A DNA stretch of 22,041 bases from NCBI GenBank assembly GCA_045658225.1, contig JAZOUO010000038.1:1-22041 (forward strand), read 5' to 3'. Position 1 is the first letter of the stretch; each line of letters begins with the position of its first letter. This DNA comes from SVTX01 sp045658225 (lineage in GTDB: Bacteria; Bacillota; Clostridia; Oscillospirales; CAG-272). A program made the translations under genes and the position numbers. The notes beneath the pieces were generated by a model. That model did no database searches. It was given only the letters and a program-made list of their open reading frames with translations, and had not been told where the DNA came from. This document shows, in pieces, positions 6,567 to 15,165 of the stretch.

Positions 6567-7622
6567 ATGAAAAATATTAAAAATATCCCTGCAGGATCCC
6601 GCGATCTTATATACGAGGAGACAGTTGCTCCCCGTCAGATTGAAGATAAGCTTCTAAAACTTTTTTACAAGCTTGGCTATAAGCCGGTATCTACCCCTGT
6701 GCTTGAATATTATACGACGTTTAACCATGACAAATGCGATATAAATGAGGAGAGCATTTTCCGCTTTTCTGACATGTACGGAAGAACCATCGTGCTTCGA
6801 CCCGACAACACCTCGCCCGTGGCTCGTGTTGCTATGTCAAAGCTCAAGGACGAGGCACTTCCCTTGACTCTTTGCTACTCACAGAACGTTTTTCGCAACC
6901 GCACTGCGTTTCACGCAAAGCGTTCCCAGATGCTTCAGGCCGGAGTTGAGATAATCGGCGGTGATGCGCGCGAGGAAGACCTGCGCTGTATATTTACCGC
7001 GCTTGAAAGTCTTAAAGCGTGCGGAGAGGGCGCAAAGCTTGAGATAGGTCACGCGTCATTCTTTGAGGCGCTTGTGTCGGAATACGGTCTTGACGGCGAG
7101 GATACTGAGAATCTTCGTACGTATATTGCGGCGAAGAATTCGGGCGAATATCCCTTCACTACTGCGTTGAAGAATCCCAAGGCAGTTGAGCTTGCAGGTA
7201 AGCTTCAAAGGCTTTACGGCGATATTTCAGTCATTGACGAGGCTCAAAAGCTTGCCCTTGGCAATAAAAAAGCTACGGATATACTATCGCAGATAAAATA
7301 TATAATTGACGTATTCACCGAGGCGGGATACGGAGATATGCTTCTTATCGACCTTGGCATAGTTCAGAAGATAGAATATTATACGGGTATAGTCTTCAGA
7401 GGCTACGTTTCAGATATAGGCGAGGCTGTGCTTTCGGGCGGCAGATATGACAGTCTGCTTGAGACCTTCGGCTCCGAGCTCTCGGCTTGCGGCTTCGGTC
7501 TTAACGTGTCTGCATTAGCGGAGCTTTCACCCGCCACCCTGCCCGATATCAAAAAAACGTCCTTTGCAAACGGAGCTAAAGATATAATCGCCGCGTCCGC
7601 TTTACTTTCGGGCAATAATTAA
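6567..7622 (+). CDS. hisZ: ATP phosphoribosyltransferase regulatory subunit
   Basis: HisZ is a histidyl-tRNA synthetase paralogue that assembles with short-form HisG and is needed for its activity and histidine feedback. The 351 residues show the class II synthetase core: a motif 2-like segment (FRNRTAFHAKRSQMLQAGVE), the histidine-site stretch YYTGIVFRGY, and motif 3-like VLSGGRYDSLLETFG. The anticodon-binding domain of true HisRS is absent, which together with the adjacent short hisG separates it from hisS. It starts at ATG 6567, ten bases after GGAG at 6553-6556. It is the first gene of the his operon, and its stop codon runs into the ribosome binding site of hisG. Confidence 0.94.
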   Translation: MKNIKNIPAGSRDLIYEETVAPRQIEDKLLKLFYKLGYKPVSTPVLEYYTTFNHDKCDINEESIFRFSDMYGRTIVLRPDNTSPVARVAMSKLKDEALPLTLCYSQNVFRNRTAFHAKRSQMLQAGVEIIGGDAREEDLRCIFTALESLKACGEGAKLEIGHASFFEALVSEYGLDGEDTENLRTYIAAKNSGEYPFTTALKNPKAVELAGKLQRLYGDISVIDEAQKLALGNKKATDILSQIKYIIDVFTEAGYGDMLLIDLGIVQKIEYYTGIVFRGYVSDIGEAVLSGGRYDSLLETFGSELSACGFGLNVSALAELSPATLPDIKKTSFANGAKDIIAASALLSGNN

Positions 7623-7633
7623 GGAGTTTTATT

Positions 7634-8278
7634 ATGATCAAACTTGCACTTACAAAAGGCAGAATTGAAAAAAAGGCCATAGAGATACTCCGCAACAGCG
7701 GTTATGATATGAGCGACCTTGATGACAAGGGCAGAAAGCTTTTGTTCAGATGTCCGTCTAAAAGTGGAGATAGCGAGCTTCAAATAGTGCTTGCAAAGGC
7801 GGCAGATGTTATTACGTATGTTGAGCATGGAACGTGTGATGCGGGTTTTGTAGGACGCGACACTATAATGGAGATGGGTGGAGATTTCTACGAGGTAATA
7901 GACCTTAATTTCGGTGTTTGCCGTTTTGCCCTTGCAGGAATAAAGGACAGGGATTTTTACGCAGGCTACGGACACAAGGTGATAGCCACCAAATATCCTA
8001 ATGTCACAAAGAAATTCTTTGCATCAAAGGGTATTGATTGCGAGATAGTCAAAATCGAGGGTTCAGTCGAGCTTGCCCCTATGCTTGGTCTTGCGGACGC
8101 TATTGTGGATATAGTTGAGACTGGCGCGACACTCAAGGAAAACGGACTTGACGTTTACGAGGACGTAGCGTACATTTCTGCAAGATGTATCGCAAACTCC
8201 GCGTCTATAAAGCTTAAAAATAAGGAGCTTAATAGCTTTTTTGAAAAAATAGAGGCTGAAATTAAAGCTTCAAAATAA
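7634..8278 (+). CDS. hisG: ATP phosphoribosyltransferase catalytic subunit, short form
   Basis: HisG condenses ATP with PRPP to phosphoribosyl-ATP, the first and committed step of histidine synthesis. At 214 residues it is the short form, without the C-terminal regulatory domain, which fits the presence of hisZ directly upstream. The family signature with the phosphate-binding loop is visible as LADAIVDIVETGATL (153-167). The N-terminal LALTKGR and the EHGTCDAGFVGRD segment (64-76) are typical. AAGGAG overlaps the hisZ stop codon and lies about nine bases before the ATG. Confidence 0.96.
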   Translation: MIKLALTKGRIEKKAIEILRNSGYDMSDLDDKGRKLLFRCPSKSGDSELQIVLAKAADVITYVEHGTCDAGFVGRDTIMEMGGDFYEVIDLNFGVCRFALAGIKDRDFYAGYGHKVIATKYPNVTKKFFASKGIDCEIVKIEGSVELAPMLGLADAIVDIVETGATLKENGLDVYEDVAYISARCIANSASIKLKNKELNSFFEKIEAEIKASK

Positions 8279-8293
8279 AGGAAGTTGAAGATT

Positions 8294-9577
8294 ATGAAAA
8301 TATATAGAACAGACAAGGGCGAGGATGTAAAGCTTTATTCCCTGCTTGATAAGCGCGCGGAAAGCTCGTCTGCGGATATAACCGAAAAGGTACGCGACGT
8401 TATTATCAACGTAAAGACGCGCGGAGACGAGGCGCTTCTTGATTACTGCGAGAAATTTGATAGATGCAGACCTGCTTCTCTTTTGCTCTCAAATCAAGAG
8501 ATAGACAACGCGGCGTCTAAAGCTCCCGCAGAGCTTTGGGATATAATGTGCGAGGCGGCAGACAATATAAGAATTTATCACGAAAAGCAGCTCTCCTGCG
8601 GCTACGAATTTGAGTCCAAGGGCAAAAAGCTTGGTCGTATTGTCAGACCTCTCAAACGAGTTGACGTTTACGTTCGCGGCGGTACGGCGGCTTATCCGTC
8701 AACCGTGCTTATGAACTGCATCCCTGCTCGCGTTGCAGGAGTCGAGGAGATAATCCTCGTGACACCTCCAAAGGCGGACGGACTTAATCCTATAATCGCG
8801 GCTGCGGCAAAAATTGCGGGAGTTGATAAGGTAATAGCAGTCGGCGGAGCGCAGGCAGTTGCAGCTTTAGCTTACGGCACCGAATCCGTACCTAAGGTCG
8901 ACAAGATTGTTGGACCAGGAAATATGTTCGTTGCGGAGGCAAAGCGTCAGGTTTACGGAATTGTAAATATTGATATGATAGCAGGTCCTTCCGAGGTGTG
9001 CGTTGTTGCTGACGAAACCGCAAACCCCGAGTACATAGCGGCAGACCTTCTCTCCCAGCTTGAGCACGACAAGGCGGCAAGCGCGGTGCTTGTCACGACG
9101 AGCGAGGCTCTTGCCGAGCAGGTGGACAAGGCAATATACGATCAGCTTGAAAAACTTAACCGTTCCGAGATAGCCTCCGTGTCGCTCGAAGATTGGTCGG
9201 CTTGTGTAATCGCTACTGATATTGAGGACGCGTTCCGTGTCGCAAACATTATAGCCCCCGAGCATCTCGAGATAGTGACCGAAAACCCCAATGATAAGCT
9301 CTCTCTCGTTGAAAATGCGGGAAGTATTTTTATTGGTCAGTATTCCCCAGAGCCTATGGGTGACTATTTTGCGGGCACTAATCACGTGCTTCCCACGTCG
9401 GGAACTGCGAGATTTTCCTCTCCCCTCTCGGTTGATGATTTTGTAAAGAAAATGAGCTATCTGTCCTACTCCGAAGCAGCGTTTTTGCGCGATTCGGAGT
9501 CGGTGATCAAATTTGCCGAGGTTGAGGGACTTGATGCTCACGCAAATTCCGTAAGAATAAGACTTGAGAAAAAATAA
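8294..9577 (+). CDS. hisD: Histidinol dehydrogenase
   Basis: HisD oxidises L-histidinol to L-histidine in two NAD-dependent steps, ending the pathway. The protein is 427 residues. Zinc ligands known from the E. coli enzyme are all in place: Gln255 and His258 (LLSQLEHD), Asp357 (GDYFAGTNHVLPT) and His416 near the end. The catalytic Glu-His pair is at 323-324 (PEHLEI). The signature region IVGPGNMFVAEAK is intact. A TTG-initiated extension of three codons is open at 8285, but the ATG at 8294 has AAGGAAG nine bases upstream and was preferred. The gene follows hisG after 15 bases. Confidence 0.97.
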   Translation: MKIYRTDKGEDVKLYSLLDKRAESSSADITEKVRDVIINVKTRGDEALLDYCEKFDRCRPASLLLSNQEIDNAASKAPAELWDIMCEAADNIRIYHEKQLSCGYEFESKGKKLGRIVRPLKRVDVYVRGGTAAYPSTVLMNCIPARVAGVEEIILVTPPKADGLNPIIAAAAKIAGVDKVIAVGGAQAVAALAYGTESVPKVDKIVGPGNMFVAEAKRQVYGIVNIDMIAGPSEVCVVADETANPEYIAADLLSQLEHDKAASAVLVTTSEALAEQVDKAIYDQLEKLNRSEIASVSLEDWSACVIATDIEDAFRVANIIAPEHLEIVTENPNDKLSLVENAGSIFIGQYSPEPMGDYFAGTNHVLPTSGTARFSSPLSVDDFVKKMSYLSYSEAAFLRDSESVIKFAEVEGLDAHANSVRIRLEKK

Positions 9578-9586
9578 GGTAAAAAA

Positions 9587-10621
9587 ATGAATTACGTTTC
9601 AAAAAAGATGATGGGTAAGGTTCCTTACGAGCCAATCCAAGGCTCGTATAAGGTGCGTCTTGATGCAAACGAATCTCCTTTTCCCATTCCTCAGAATATA
9701 ATTGAAAAATTTACTTCTTGGCTTTCGGACAATACCCTTGACCGCTACCCCGATCCGTCGTGCGTTGCTCTTCGTGCTGCTTTTGCGAAAAGATACGGAG
9801 TTGACGCGTCTCACGTAGTGGCTGGCAACGGCTCGGATGAGCTTATCAGCGTTATAATGACCTCACTTCTTGACAGCGGTGACTCACTTGTAGTAGCAAC
9901 CCCCGAGTTTTCAATGTACGCGTTTTATGCGGGACTGTCCGAGAACACCGTGTATTTTACACAGAAGGATGAAAATTATAATCTTGATACACTTCTCGCG
10001 TTTGTAAAAGAAAAAGGCGCGAGAGCCGTCGTGTTTTCAAACCCTTGCAACCCCACGGGACAGGGCTTTGACAGGGCGTCGGTGTTGAGCTTTGTTGAGA
10101 ACTGCCCTGCGCTTTGTATAGTTGACGAGGCATATATGGATTTTTGGGATCAGTCCATACTTGACGTGTGCGATAAATACGAAAATCTTATAGCTCTCCG
10201 CACGCTTTCAAAGGCGTTCGGCGCGGCGGGATTACGTCTCGGTTTTGCGGTGGGTCACAAGAGCCTTATTGACGCGCTCAACGTAGCGCGCTCGCCCTAT
10301 AACGTGAACTCCCTCTCCCAAGAGCTTGGCAGACTTGTGCTTGAAAGTGACATAGATAACGGCGAATTTCTCGCGTCGCAGGCGCAAAAGCTTTCGGTAA
10401 AGCTTTCCGAGCTTTTGCCTGACGCGAAAATTTATCCCACGTGCGCAAATTTCGTTTATCTTGAACATAAAGATTCTCAAAAAATATATAAGGGATTACT
10501 TGAGCGCAGTGTTGCGGTGAGATACTTCTCCCCTGACAGACTGCGAATCACGGCATCCACCGACGAGGAGCTTTTAGTCCTCTACTCCGCAATTTTCGAT
10601 ATTATGAAAGGCTTGGATTGA
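9587..10621 (+). CDS. hisC: Histidinol-phosphate aminotransferase
   Basis: HisC transfers an amino group from glutamate to imidazole acetol phosphate. The protein is 344 residues with fold-type I PLP hallmarks: FSNPCNPTG (150-158, Asn155), CIVDEAY (Asp180), the Schiff-base lysine in TLSKAFGAAG (Lys209), and Arg217 for substrate phosphate or carboxylate. It starts nine bases after the hisD stop, with TAAGG as a modest ribosome binding site overlapping that stop. Closely related aminotransferases act on other amino acids, but the operon position settles the assignment. Confidence 0.95.
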   Translation: MNYVSKKMMGKVPYEPIQGSYKVRLDANESPFPIPQNIIEKFTSWLSDNTLDRYPDPSCVALRAAFAKRYGVDASHVVAGNGSDELISVIMTSLLDSGDSLVVATPEFSMYAFYAGLSENTVYFTQKDENYNLDTLLAFVKEKGARAVVFSNPCNPTGQGFDRASVLSFVENCPALCIVDEAYMDFWDQSILDVCDKYENLIALRTLSKAFGAAGLRLGFAVGHKSLIDALNVARSPYNVNSLSQELGRLVLESDIDNGEFLASQAQKLSVKLSELLPDAKIYPTCANFVYLEHKDSQKIYKGLLERSVAVRYFSPDRLRITASTDEELLVLYSAIFDIMKGLD

Positions 10622-10624
10622 ATT

Positions 10625-11215
10625 ATGAGAAAAGCGAATATAGTTAGAAATACCAAGGAAACGCAAATAGATCTCACGCTTGAAATACTTTCACAGAATG
10701 AGGCGGGTAGCTTTAACGGCACCACGAACATAGGCTTTATGGACCATATGATGAACGCTCTTTGCGTACACGGTCACCTTAAAATTGACCTTAAAATGTC
10801 GGGAGACCTTGAGATTGATGACCACCACTCTATTGAGGACTTGGGTATTGTTTTCGGGCAGGCGTTTGCTAAGGCTGTTGGAGCAAAATCAAACATCAAC
10901 CGCTTTGGATGCTCCTACGTGCCTATGGATGATTCCCTCTCCCGTTGCGTAATTGATATTTCGGGACGTCCGTACCTTGTATACAGCGCGCTCTACGATT
11001 ACCAGATGATAGGCGAGCTTGAGTCCGCTATAATACGTGAGTTTTTCTATGCTTTTGCTATGAATGCGGGCGTGACTCTCCACATTGAAAACTTCTACGG
11101 TGAAAACGATCACCACAAGGCAGAGTCAATATTCAAGGCGTTTGCAAGAGCATTGAGCGACGCGTCTGCTCTCCGTGACGGAGACATTCTTTCCACAAAG
11201 GGTACACTTGGCTGA
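10625..11215 (+). CDS. hisB: Imidazoleglycerol-phosphate dehydratase
   Basis: HisB dehydrates imidazoleglycerol phosphate to imidazole acetol phosphate using a di-manganese centre. The 196-residue length is that of the monofunctional enzyme, so there is no fused phosphatase domain as in E. coli. His-rich metal motifs are present: GFMDHMMNAL (37-46), DDHHSIEDLGI (65-75) and HHKAESIFKAFARAL near the C terminus. The gene starts three bases after hisC and its stop overlaps the hisH start as TGATG. Confidence 0.97.
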   Translation: MRKANIVRNTKETQIDLTLEILSQNEAGSFNGTTNIGFMDHMMNALCVHGHLKIDLKMSGDLEIDDHHSIEDLGIVFGQAFAKAVGAKSNINRFGCSYVPMDDSLSRCVIDISGRPYLVYSALYDYQMIGELESAIIREFFYAFAMNAGVTLHIENFYGENDHHKAESIFKAFARALSDASALRDGDILSTKGTLG

Positions 11216-11823
11216 TGATTACAGTAATTGATTATAAAATGGGAAATCTGCATTCGGTTATGAATGCGTTGAGCTTTCTTGGCATTGAGGCAACTGTGTC
11301 CTCGGATATAGCCGACCTGCGTTGCGCAGACAAGCTTATTCTTCCCGGTGTGGGCGCGTTTCCCGATGCGGCGGCGTCTCTTAAATCCTCGGGACTTTTC
11401 GATGAGATAATTGCAGAATGCCGCGATGGAAAGTCTCTGCTTGGAATTTGCCTCGGTATGCAGCTTCTTTTTGAGGAAAGTCTTGAATTTGGAACAAACA
11501 AAGGACTTGGACTTATCCCAGGACGCGTTATACCTATTGACTCTCATGGGCTTAAAATTCCCCATATGGGTTGGAACAGTCTTACAAATCATCAAAACGA
11601 TAAGCTGATAAGCGGAGTTAATGACGGTGATTACGTTTATTTCGTTCACTCTTTCCGCGCTGACACTTCCGACGAGAACATTGTCTCGTCCACGTATTAC
11701 GGAGAAAAGATACCCGCTATCGTGAAATCGAAGAATTTGAACGTATGGGGCGCGCAATTCCACCCCGAAAAGAGTCACAACACGGGACTAAAAATGTTTA
11801 AAAATTTTGCAGATATAAAGTAA
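11215..11823 (+). CDS. hisH: Imidazole glycerol phosphate synthase, glutamine amidotransferase subunit
   Basis: HisH hydrolyses glutamine and channels ammonia to HisF. It is a 202-residue class I amidotransferase with the nucleophile elbow LLGICLGMQ (Cys79) and the His183/Glu185 pair in FHPEKS completing the triad. The oxyanion-strand region PGVGAFPDA is also present. The start codon shares one base with the hisB stop, so translation is coupled. As in other Bacillota, hisA separates it from hisF. Confidence 0.96.
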   Translation: MITVIDYKMGNLHSVMNALSFLGIEATVSSDIADLRCADKLILPGVGAFPDAAASLKSSGLFDEIIAECRDGKSLLGICLGMQLLFEESLEFGTNKGLGLIPGRVIPIDSHGLKIPHMGWNSLTNHQNDKLISGVNDGDYVYFVHSFRADTSDENIVSSTYYGEKIPAIVKSKNLNVWGAQFHPEKSHNTGLKMFKNFADIK

Positions 11824-11838
11824 AATCGGAGATACACA

Positions 11839-12561
11839 ATGATTATTTTCCCTGCCATAGATATGCTTGACGGCAACTGTGTCCGTCTTTACAAAGGTGA
11901 ATATTCAAGCGCTGGCAAGGTAGCCGAGGACCCTATTCTTACCGCCCAGCGTTTTAAGGACGCGGGCGCGGAGTATATCCACATGGTTGATCTTGACGGT
12001 GCAAAAAACGGCGCGGGCGCTATGAAAAACCGTCGCGCAGTTTATGAGATAACGGAAAAATTCGGCATTCCCGTGGAGCTTGGCGGCGGTATTCGTACAA
12101 TGAAGGATATTGATGAGGCAAATGCTTGCGGTGTGGCTAGAATGATACTCGGAAGCGCGGCGACCGATCTCTCCTTCCTTTCAAAAGCGGTCGATAAATA
12201 CGGCGACAAGATAGCCGTTGGAATTGACGCAAAAAGTGGCTACGTTGCGACGGCGGGTTGGGTTGAGGCAACTGACCTCTACTATATAGATTTCGCCAAA
12301 GAGGTAGAAAAAATCGGCGTTAAGACTATAATATTCACGGATATTGGACGTGACGGCACACTTGAAGGCCCTAATCTTGATATGCTTGCGACGCTATCGG
12401 ATGCGGTGTCCTGCGATATTACCGCATCAGGCGGAATAAAGGATATAGGCGACATCAAGGCAATAAAGTCTATGGGACTTTACGGTGCTATCTGCGGCAA
12501 GTCCATATATGCGGGAACGCTTGATTTGGCAGAGGCTATAAAAATTTCTAAAGAGGATTAA
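11839..12561 (+). CDS. hisA: ProFAR isomerase (phosphoribosylformimino-AICAR-phosphate isomerase)
   Basis: HisA performs the Amadori isomerisation of ProFAR to PRFAR. The 240-residue (beta/alpha)8 barrel has the general acid/base aspartates Asp8 (PAIDML) and an Asp in the FTDIGRDGT strand, with Asp130 in VGID. Phosphate-gripping glycines are visible as LGGGIR (81-86) and ASGGI. CGGAGA lies upstream of the ATG, and the gene follows hisH after 15 bases. Confidence 0.96.
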   Translation: MIIFPAIDMLDGNCVRLYKGEYSSAGKVAEDPILTAQRFKDAGAEYIHMVDLDGAKNGAGAMKNRRAVYEITEKFGIPVELGGGIRTMKDIDEANACGVARMILGSAATDLSFLSKAVDKYGDKIAVGIDAKSGYVATAGWVEATDLYYIDFAKEVEKIGVKTIIFTDIGRDGTLEGPNLDMLATLSDAVSCDITASGGIKDIGDIKAIKSMGLYGAICGKSIYAGTLDLAEAIKISKED

Positions 12562-12564
12562 AGA

Positions 12565-13335
12565 ATGCTTGCTAAAAGAATAATTCCTTGCCTTGACGTC
12601 AAAGACGGACGGGTGGTAAAGGGTGTCAATTTTGTAGGTCTGCGTGATGCGGGCGACATAGTTGACAATGCAAAATATTATAATAGCTGTGGCGCAGACG
12701 AGGTATGCTTTCTTGACATTACAGCTACTCACGAAGGGCGAAAGACGTTTGCGCTTCAGGTGGAGCGTGCGGCAACTGAGCTTTTTGTTCCCTTAACCGT
12801 AGGCGGTGGTATAGGCTCTGTTGAGGATTTTCGCACTATGCTTTTGGCAGGCGCGGATAAAGTTTCTGTGAATTCTGCGGCAGTAAAAAATCCACGTCTT
12901 GTGTCCGACGCGGCTGAAAAATTCGGCTCACAGTGTGTAGTCGTTGCTATTGACGCAAAGCGCGTGGACACAGATGCTGACGGAAACGGTATTTTCCACG
13001 TATTCGTACATGGCGGTCGAATTGACACGGGTATTGACGTCTTTGATTGGGCGCGTGAGGTTGCAAAAAGAGGCGCGGGAGAGATACTCCTCACGTCAAT
13101 GGATGCCGACGGTACGAAAAACGGATTTGACAACGAGCTGACGGGCAAGGTGGCAAATATGCTGAATATTCCCGTTATCGCGTCGGGAGGCGCAGGTGCT
13201 CCCTCTCATTTTTTTGACACGTTCAACGCAGGGGCAGACGCGGCGCTTGCGGCAACGCTTTTCCATTTCAGAGAACTTGAAATAATGGATTTGAAGAAAT
13301 ATTTGAAAAATAACGGCGTGGAGGTCAGATTATAA
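12565..13335 (+). CDS. hisF: Imidazole glycerol phosphate synthase, cyclase subunit
   Basis: HisF uses ammonia from HisH to turn PRFAR into imidazoleglycerol phosphate and AICAR. The 256-residue barrel has the two catalytic aspartates at the expected positions, Asp11 (IPCLDVKDG) and Asp130 (VVAIDAKR). Phosphate-site glycines appear in TVGGGI and ASGGAG. It begins three bases after hisA, with AAGAGGA upstream, and its stop overlaps the hisI start as TAATG. Confidence 0.97.
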   Translation: MLAKRIIPCLDVKDGRVVKGVNFVGLRDAGDIVDNAKYYNSCGADEVCFLDITATHEGRKTFALQVERAATELFVPLTVGGGIGSVEDFRTMLLAGADKVSVNSAAVKNPRLVSDAAEKFGSQCVVVAIDAKRVDTDADGNGIFHVFVHGGRIDTGIDVFDWAREVAKRGAGEILLTSMDADGTKNGFDNELTGKVANMLNIPVIASGGAGAPSHFFDTFNAGADAALAATLFHFRELEIMDLKKYLKNNGVEVRL

Positions 13336-13673
13336 TGGACGTAAATTTTTTGTTTAATAAGAGCGACCTTATTCCCGCAATAATTCAGGATAAGGACAGC
13401 GGCGAGGTGCTAATGCTCGCGTATATGAGCGAGGAGTCGCTCATTCAGACGCTTGAAACGGGCAAAGCCACCTTTTACAGCCGATCCCGCCAGAAGATAT
13501 GGTGCAAGGGTGAGACGTCGGGCAACTTTATGCTCGTTGAGGGTATCCGCTTTGACTGCGACTGTGATTCCTTGATTATCAAGGTGACTCCCTGCGGACC
13601 CGCGTGCCACACAGGAAACAAGAGCTGCTTTTTCAGAGAGCTTGACGAGAATGCAGACAAAACCGTTATGTAA
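13335..13673 (+). CDS. hisI: Phosphoribosyl-AMP cyclohydrolase
   Basis: HisI opens the purine ring of phosphoribosyl-AMP. It is 112 residues and monofunctional, not fused to HisE as in E. coli. The metal motifs are complete: FDCDCDSL with Asp74, Asp76 and Asp78 for magnesium, and Cys75, Cys91 and Cys98 (GPACHTGNKSCF) for zinc. Translation is coupled to hisF by a one-base overlap. Confidence 0.97.
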   Translation: MDVNFLFNKSDLIPAIIQDKDSGEVLMLAYMSEESLIQTLETGKATFYSRSRQKIWCKGETSGNFMLVEGIRFDCDCDSLIIKVTPCGPACHTGNKSCFFRELDENADKTVM

Positions 13674-13687
13674 TAAGGAGAAATACA

Positions 13688-14014
13688 ATGAACAATACAC
13701 TTGAAAATCTTTACGCTGTTGTCACGGACAGAAAAGAAAATCCGCAGGAGGGCTCTTACACCTGCTACCTTTTCGACAAGGGCCTTGACAAGATTCTCAA
13801 AAAAATAGGCGAGGAATCCGCTGAGACCATAATTGCTGCAAAGAATGAAAATAAAGAAGAGCTTTGCGGCGAGGTGTGTGACCTTATATATCACCTTATG
13901 GTAATGTGCGCCGAAAAGGGACTTGACATAAAGGACGTACTTTCCGAGCTTGACCGCAGAGCCGAGAAGATAGGCAATCTCAAGGTAATGAAAAACGTGG
14001 ATAGGAATACATAA
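13688..14014 (+). CDS. hisE: Phosphoribosyl-ATP pyrophosphatase
   Basis: HisE hydrolyses phosphoribosyl-ATP to phosphoribosyl-AMP, the second step of the pathway. The 108-residue all-alpha protein shows the MazG-like acidic signature: GEESAETIIAAKNENKEEL followed by EVCDLIYHLMVM, whose Glu and Asp residues bind magnesium. AAGGAG lies about eight bases before the ATG. It is separated from hisI by 14 bases and followed after one base by a small membrane-protein gene. Confidence 0.96.
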   Translation: MNNTLENLYAVVTDRKENPQEGSYTCYLFDKGLDKILKKIGEESAETIIAAKNENKEELCGEVCDLIYHLMVMCAEKGLDIKDVLSELDRRAEKIGNLKVMKNVDRNT

Positions 14015-14015
14015 A

Positions 14016-14402
14016 ATGAAAAAGAAAAGAATTGTATCGACAGTTATTCTCAGCATAATTCTCTCTATTCTTTTGGTAGTAGTATTGAATTTTTTGCCAC
14101 TGGATTTTCATCAGTCGCTTGAGGATCTGCAATTTCCGGATGCTTCTTTCGAAAAATACGGCGAGATGTCAATGATGCTTATCCTTGTTATCTCCATGAC
14201 GTTTATCGGTATGACGGTTATGTTCTTTGCCATATTTATTAATTCGGCAATTGCGGCAGGAGTTTGTCTGATATTTTCGATAAGAAACCGCAAATCCTAT
14301 TTGAAACCCATAAGGATAATCAACTACGTGCTTGACGGCGGATTTGTTTTTATAATAGGAGCATCGGTTATAAAAATAATACTTTTCTTTTGCGGACATT
14401 AA
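14016..14402 (+). CDS. Small unknown membrane protein at the end of the his operon
   Basis: I do not recognise this 128-residue protein. It has a basic N terminus and a hydrophobic helix at about 7-27. A short acidic, probably external loop follows (about 30-50), then a long hydrophobic stretch that could make two helices (52-90), a basic segment (RNRKSYLKP), and a last helix at about 107-126. It starts one base after the hisE stop, with a weak AGGA upstream, and ends one base before the terminator, so it is transcribed with the his genes. Co-transcription alone does not show a link to histidine. No enzymatic motif is visible. Confidence 0.75.
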   Translation: MKKKRIVSTVILSIILSILLVVVLNFLPLDFHQSLEDLQFPDASFEKYGEMSMMLILVISMTFIGMTVMFFAIFINSAIAAGVCLIFSIRNRKSYLKPIRIINYVLDGGFVFIIGASVIKIILFFCGH

Positions 14403-14428
14403 AAAAAGCAGGCTTATGCCTGCTTTTT
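14403..14428. terminator. Bidirectional terminator after the his operon
   Basis: AAAAAGCAGGC (14403-14413) pairs perfectly with GCCTGCTTTTT (14418-14428) around a TTAT loop, with flanking A and T tracts. It ends the plus-strand his transcript and also serves the convergent SGNH hydrolase gene, whose stop codon overlaps its right edge. Confidence 0.93.
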
Positions 14429-15155
14429 AGTTTGGAATACTGTAATCTTGTAATAACTTTTCAATTACGGGAGTAAGCTCACGTGTGAATACCTTATATC
14501 CCGCGTCGGTGAGGTGTCCGCCGTCGGTGGTGTATTCGTCGTATATTTCGCCCGTTTCTATATTCATTAGCGCTGAATACATATCCACGTACTCAAATCC
14601 GTACTGCTCCGCTAAAAGCTTTATTTTTACGTTGTTGTACGCAGCAAGCTGATTTTTCTTGCCCCATTCCCCACTCATTGACGTGAGGGAGACAAGAATA
14701 ATCTTGGTATCGGGGATATTTTCCTTAAAGCCGCGGAGAATGTCCTCGTAGTTGTCAAACATTTCGCTCATATTATTCGCGCCTATAAGCATTACGGCCA
14801 CCTTGGGCTTTAAGTCATATACGGACACGTCAAGCCTATTTTCAAGACCAAACGTAGTGTCCCCGCCTATTCCACGGTTTGTGGTCTTGTATTGCGGATA
14901 GTATTTTGATACGTCATATCCGTCGGTAAGACTGTCGCCGAGAAACGCTACGTCAATCTCATAGTCCTTATATTTTTCGTTTTCTTTTTCGTACTGCGAT
15001 ATTTTATTGCTATAATACTGCTCAACCTGTCTTTTCCACTCGCACTCCGCTTTCTTTTCGGGAATGTATTTGAGGAAAAGAAACAAAAGCCCGACGATAA
15101 GTAATAAAGATGCTATGCACAGTATTGCAATAACGATTTTTACTGACTTTTTCAT
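14427..15155 (-). CDS. Membrane-anchored SGNH/GDSL-family hydrolase
   Basis: The protein is 242 residues with an N-terminal signal anchor (hydrophobic about 6-29) followed by a Lys/Glu-rich linker, so the domain should lie outside the membrane. SGNH blocks are in order: FLGDSLTDG (71-79, nucleophile Ser75), GIGGDT (Gly98), GANN (125-128) and DGGHLTDAGY with Asp211 and His214. This makes an esterase, lipase or acyl-hydrolase acting on envelope components likely; the substrate is not readable from the sequence. AGAGGT precedes the ATG. It follows the second SanA-like gene by 10 bases and is the last gene of that unit. Confidence 0.88.
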   Translation of the reverse strand: MKKSVKIVIAILCIASLLLIVGLLFLFLKYIPEKKAECEWKRQVEQYYSNKISQYEKENEKYKDYEIDVAFLGDSLTDGYDVSKYYPQYKTTNRGIGGDTTFGLENRLDVSVYDLKPKVAVMLIGANNMSEMFDNYEDILRGFKENIPDTKIILVSLTSMSGEWGKKNQLAAYNNVKIKLLAEQYGFEYVDMYSALMNIETGEIYDEYTTDGGHLTDAGYKVFTRELTPVIEKLLQDYSIPN

Positions 15156-15165
15156 ATTACCTCTT

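Noticed and set aside
6567..7622. Reading of hisZ as a true histidyl-tRNA synthetase (hisS)
   Set aside because: It lacks the C-terminal anticodon-binding domain, sits first in the his operon, and is followed by a short-form hisG that requires HisZ.
8867..9541. Minus-strand reading frame opposite hisD
   Set aside because: The hisD reading is certain from its zinc and catalytic residues. The antisense translation is Arg/His/Cys-rich with no motif and no initiation signals.
11110..11778. Minus-strand reading frame opposite hisH
   Set aside because: Same reasoning: hisH with its Cys-His-Glu triad occupies this DNA, and nothing supports expression of the other strand.
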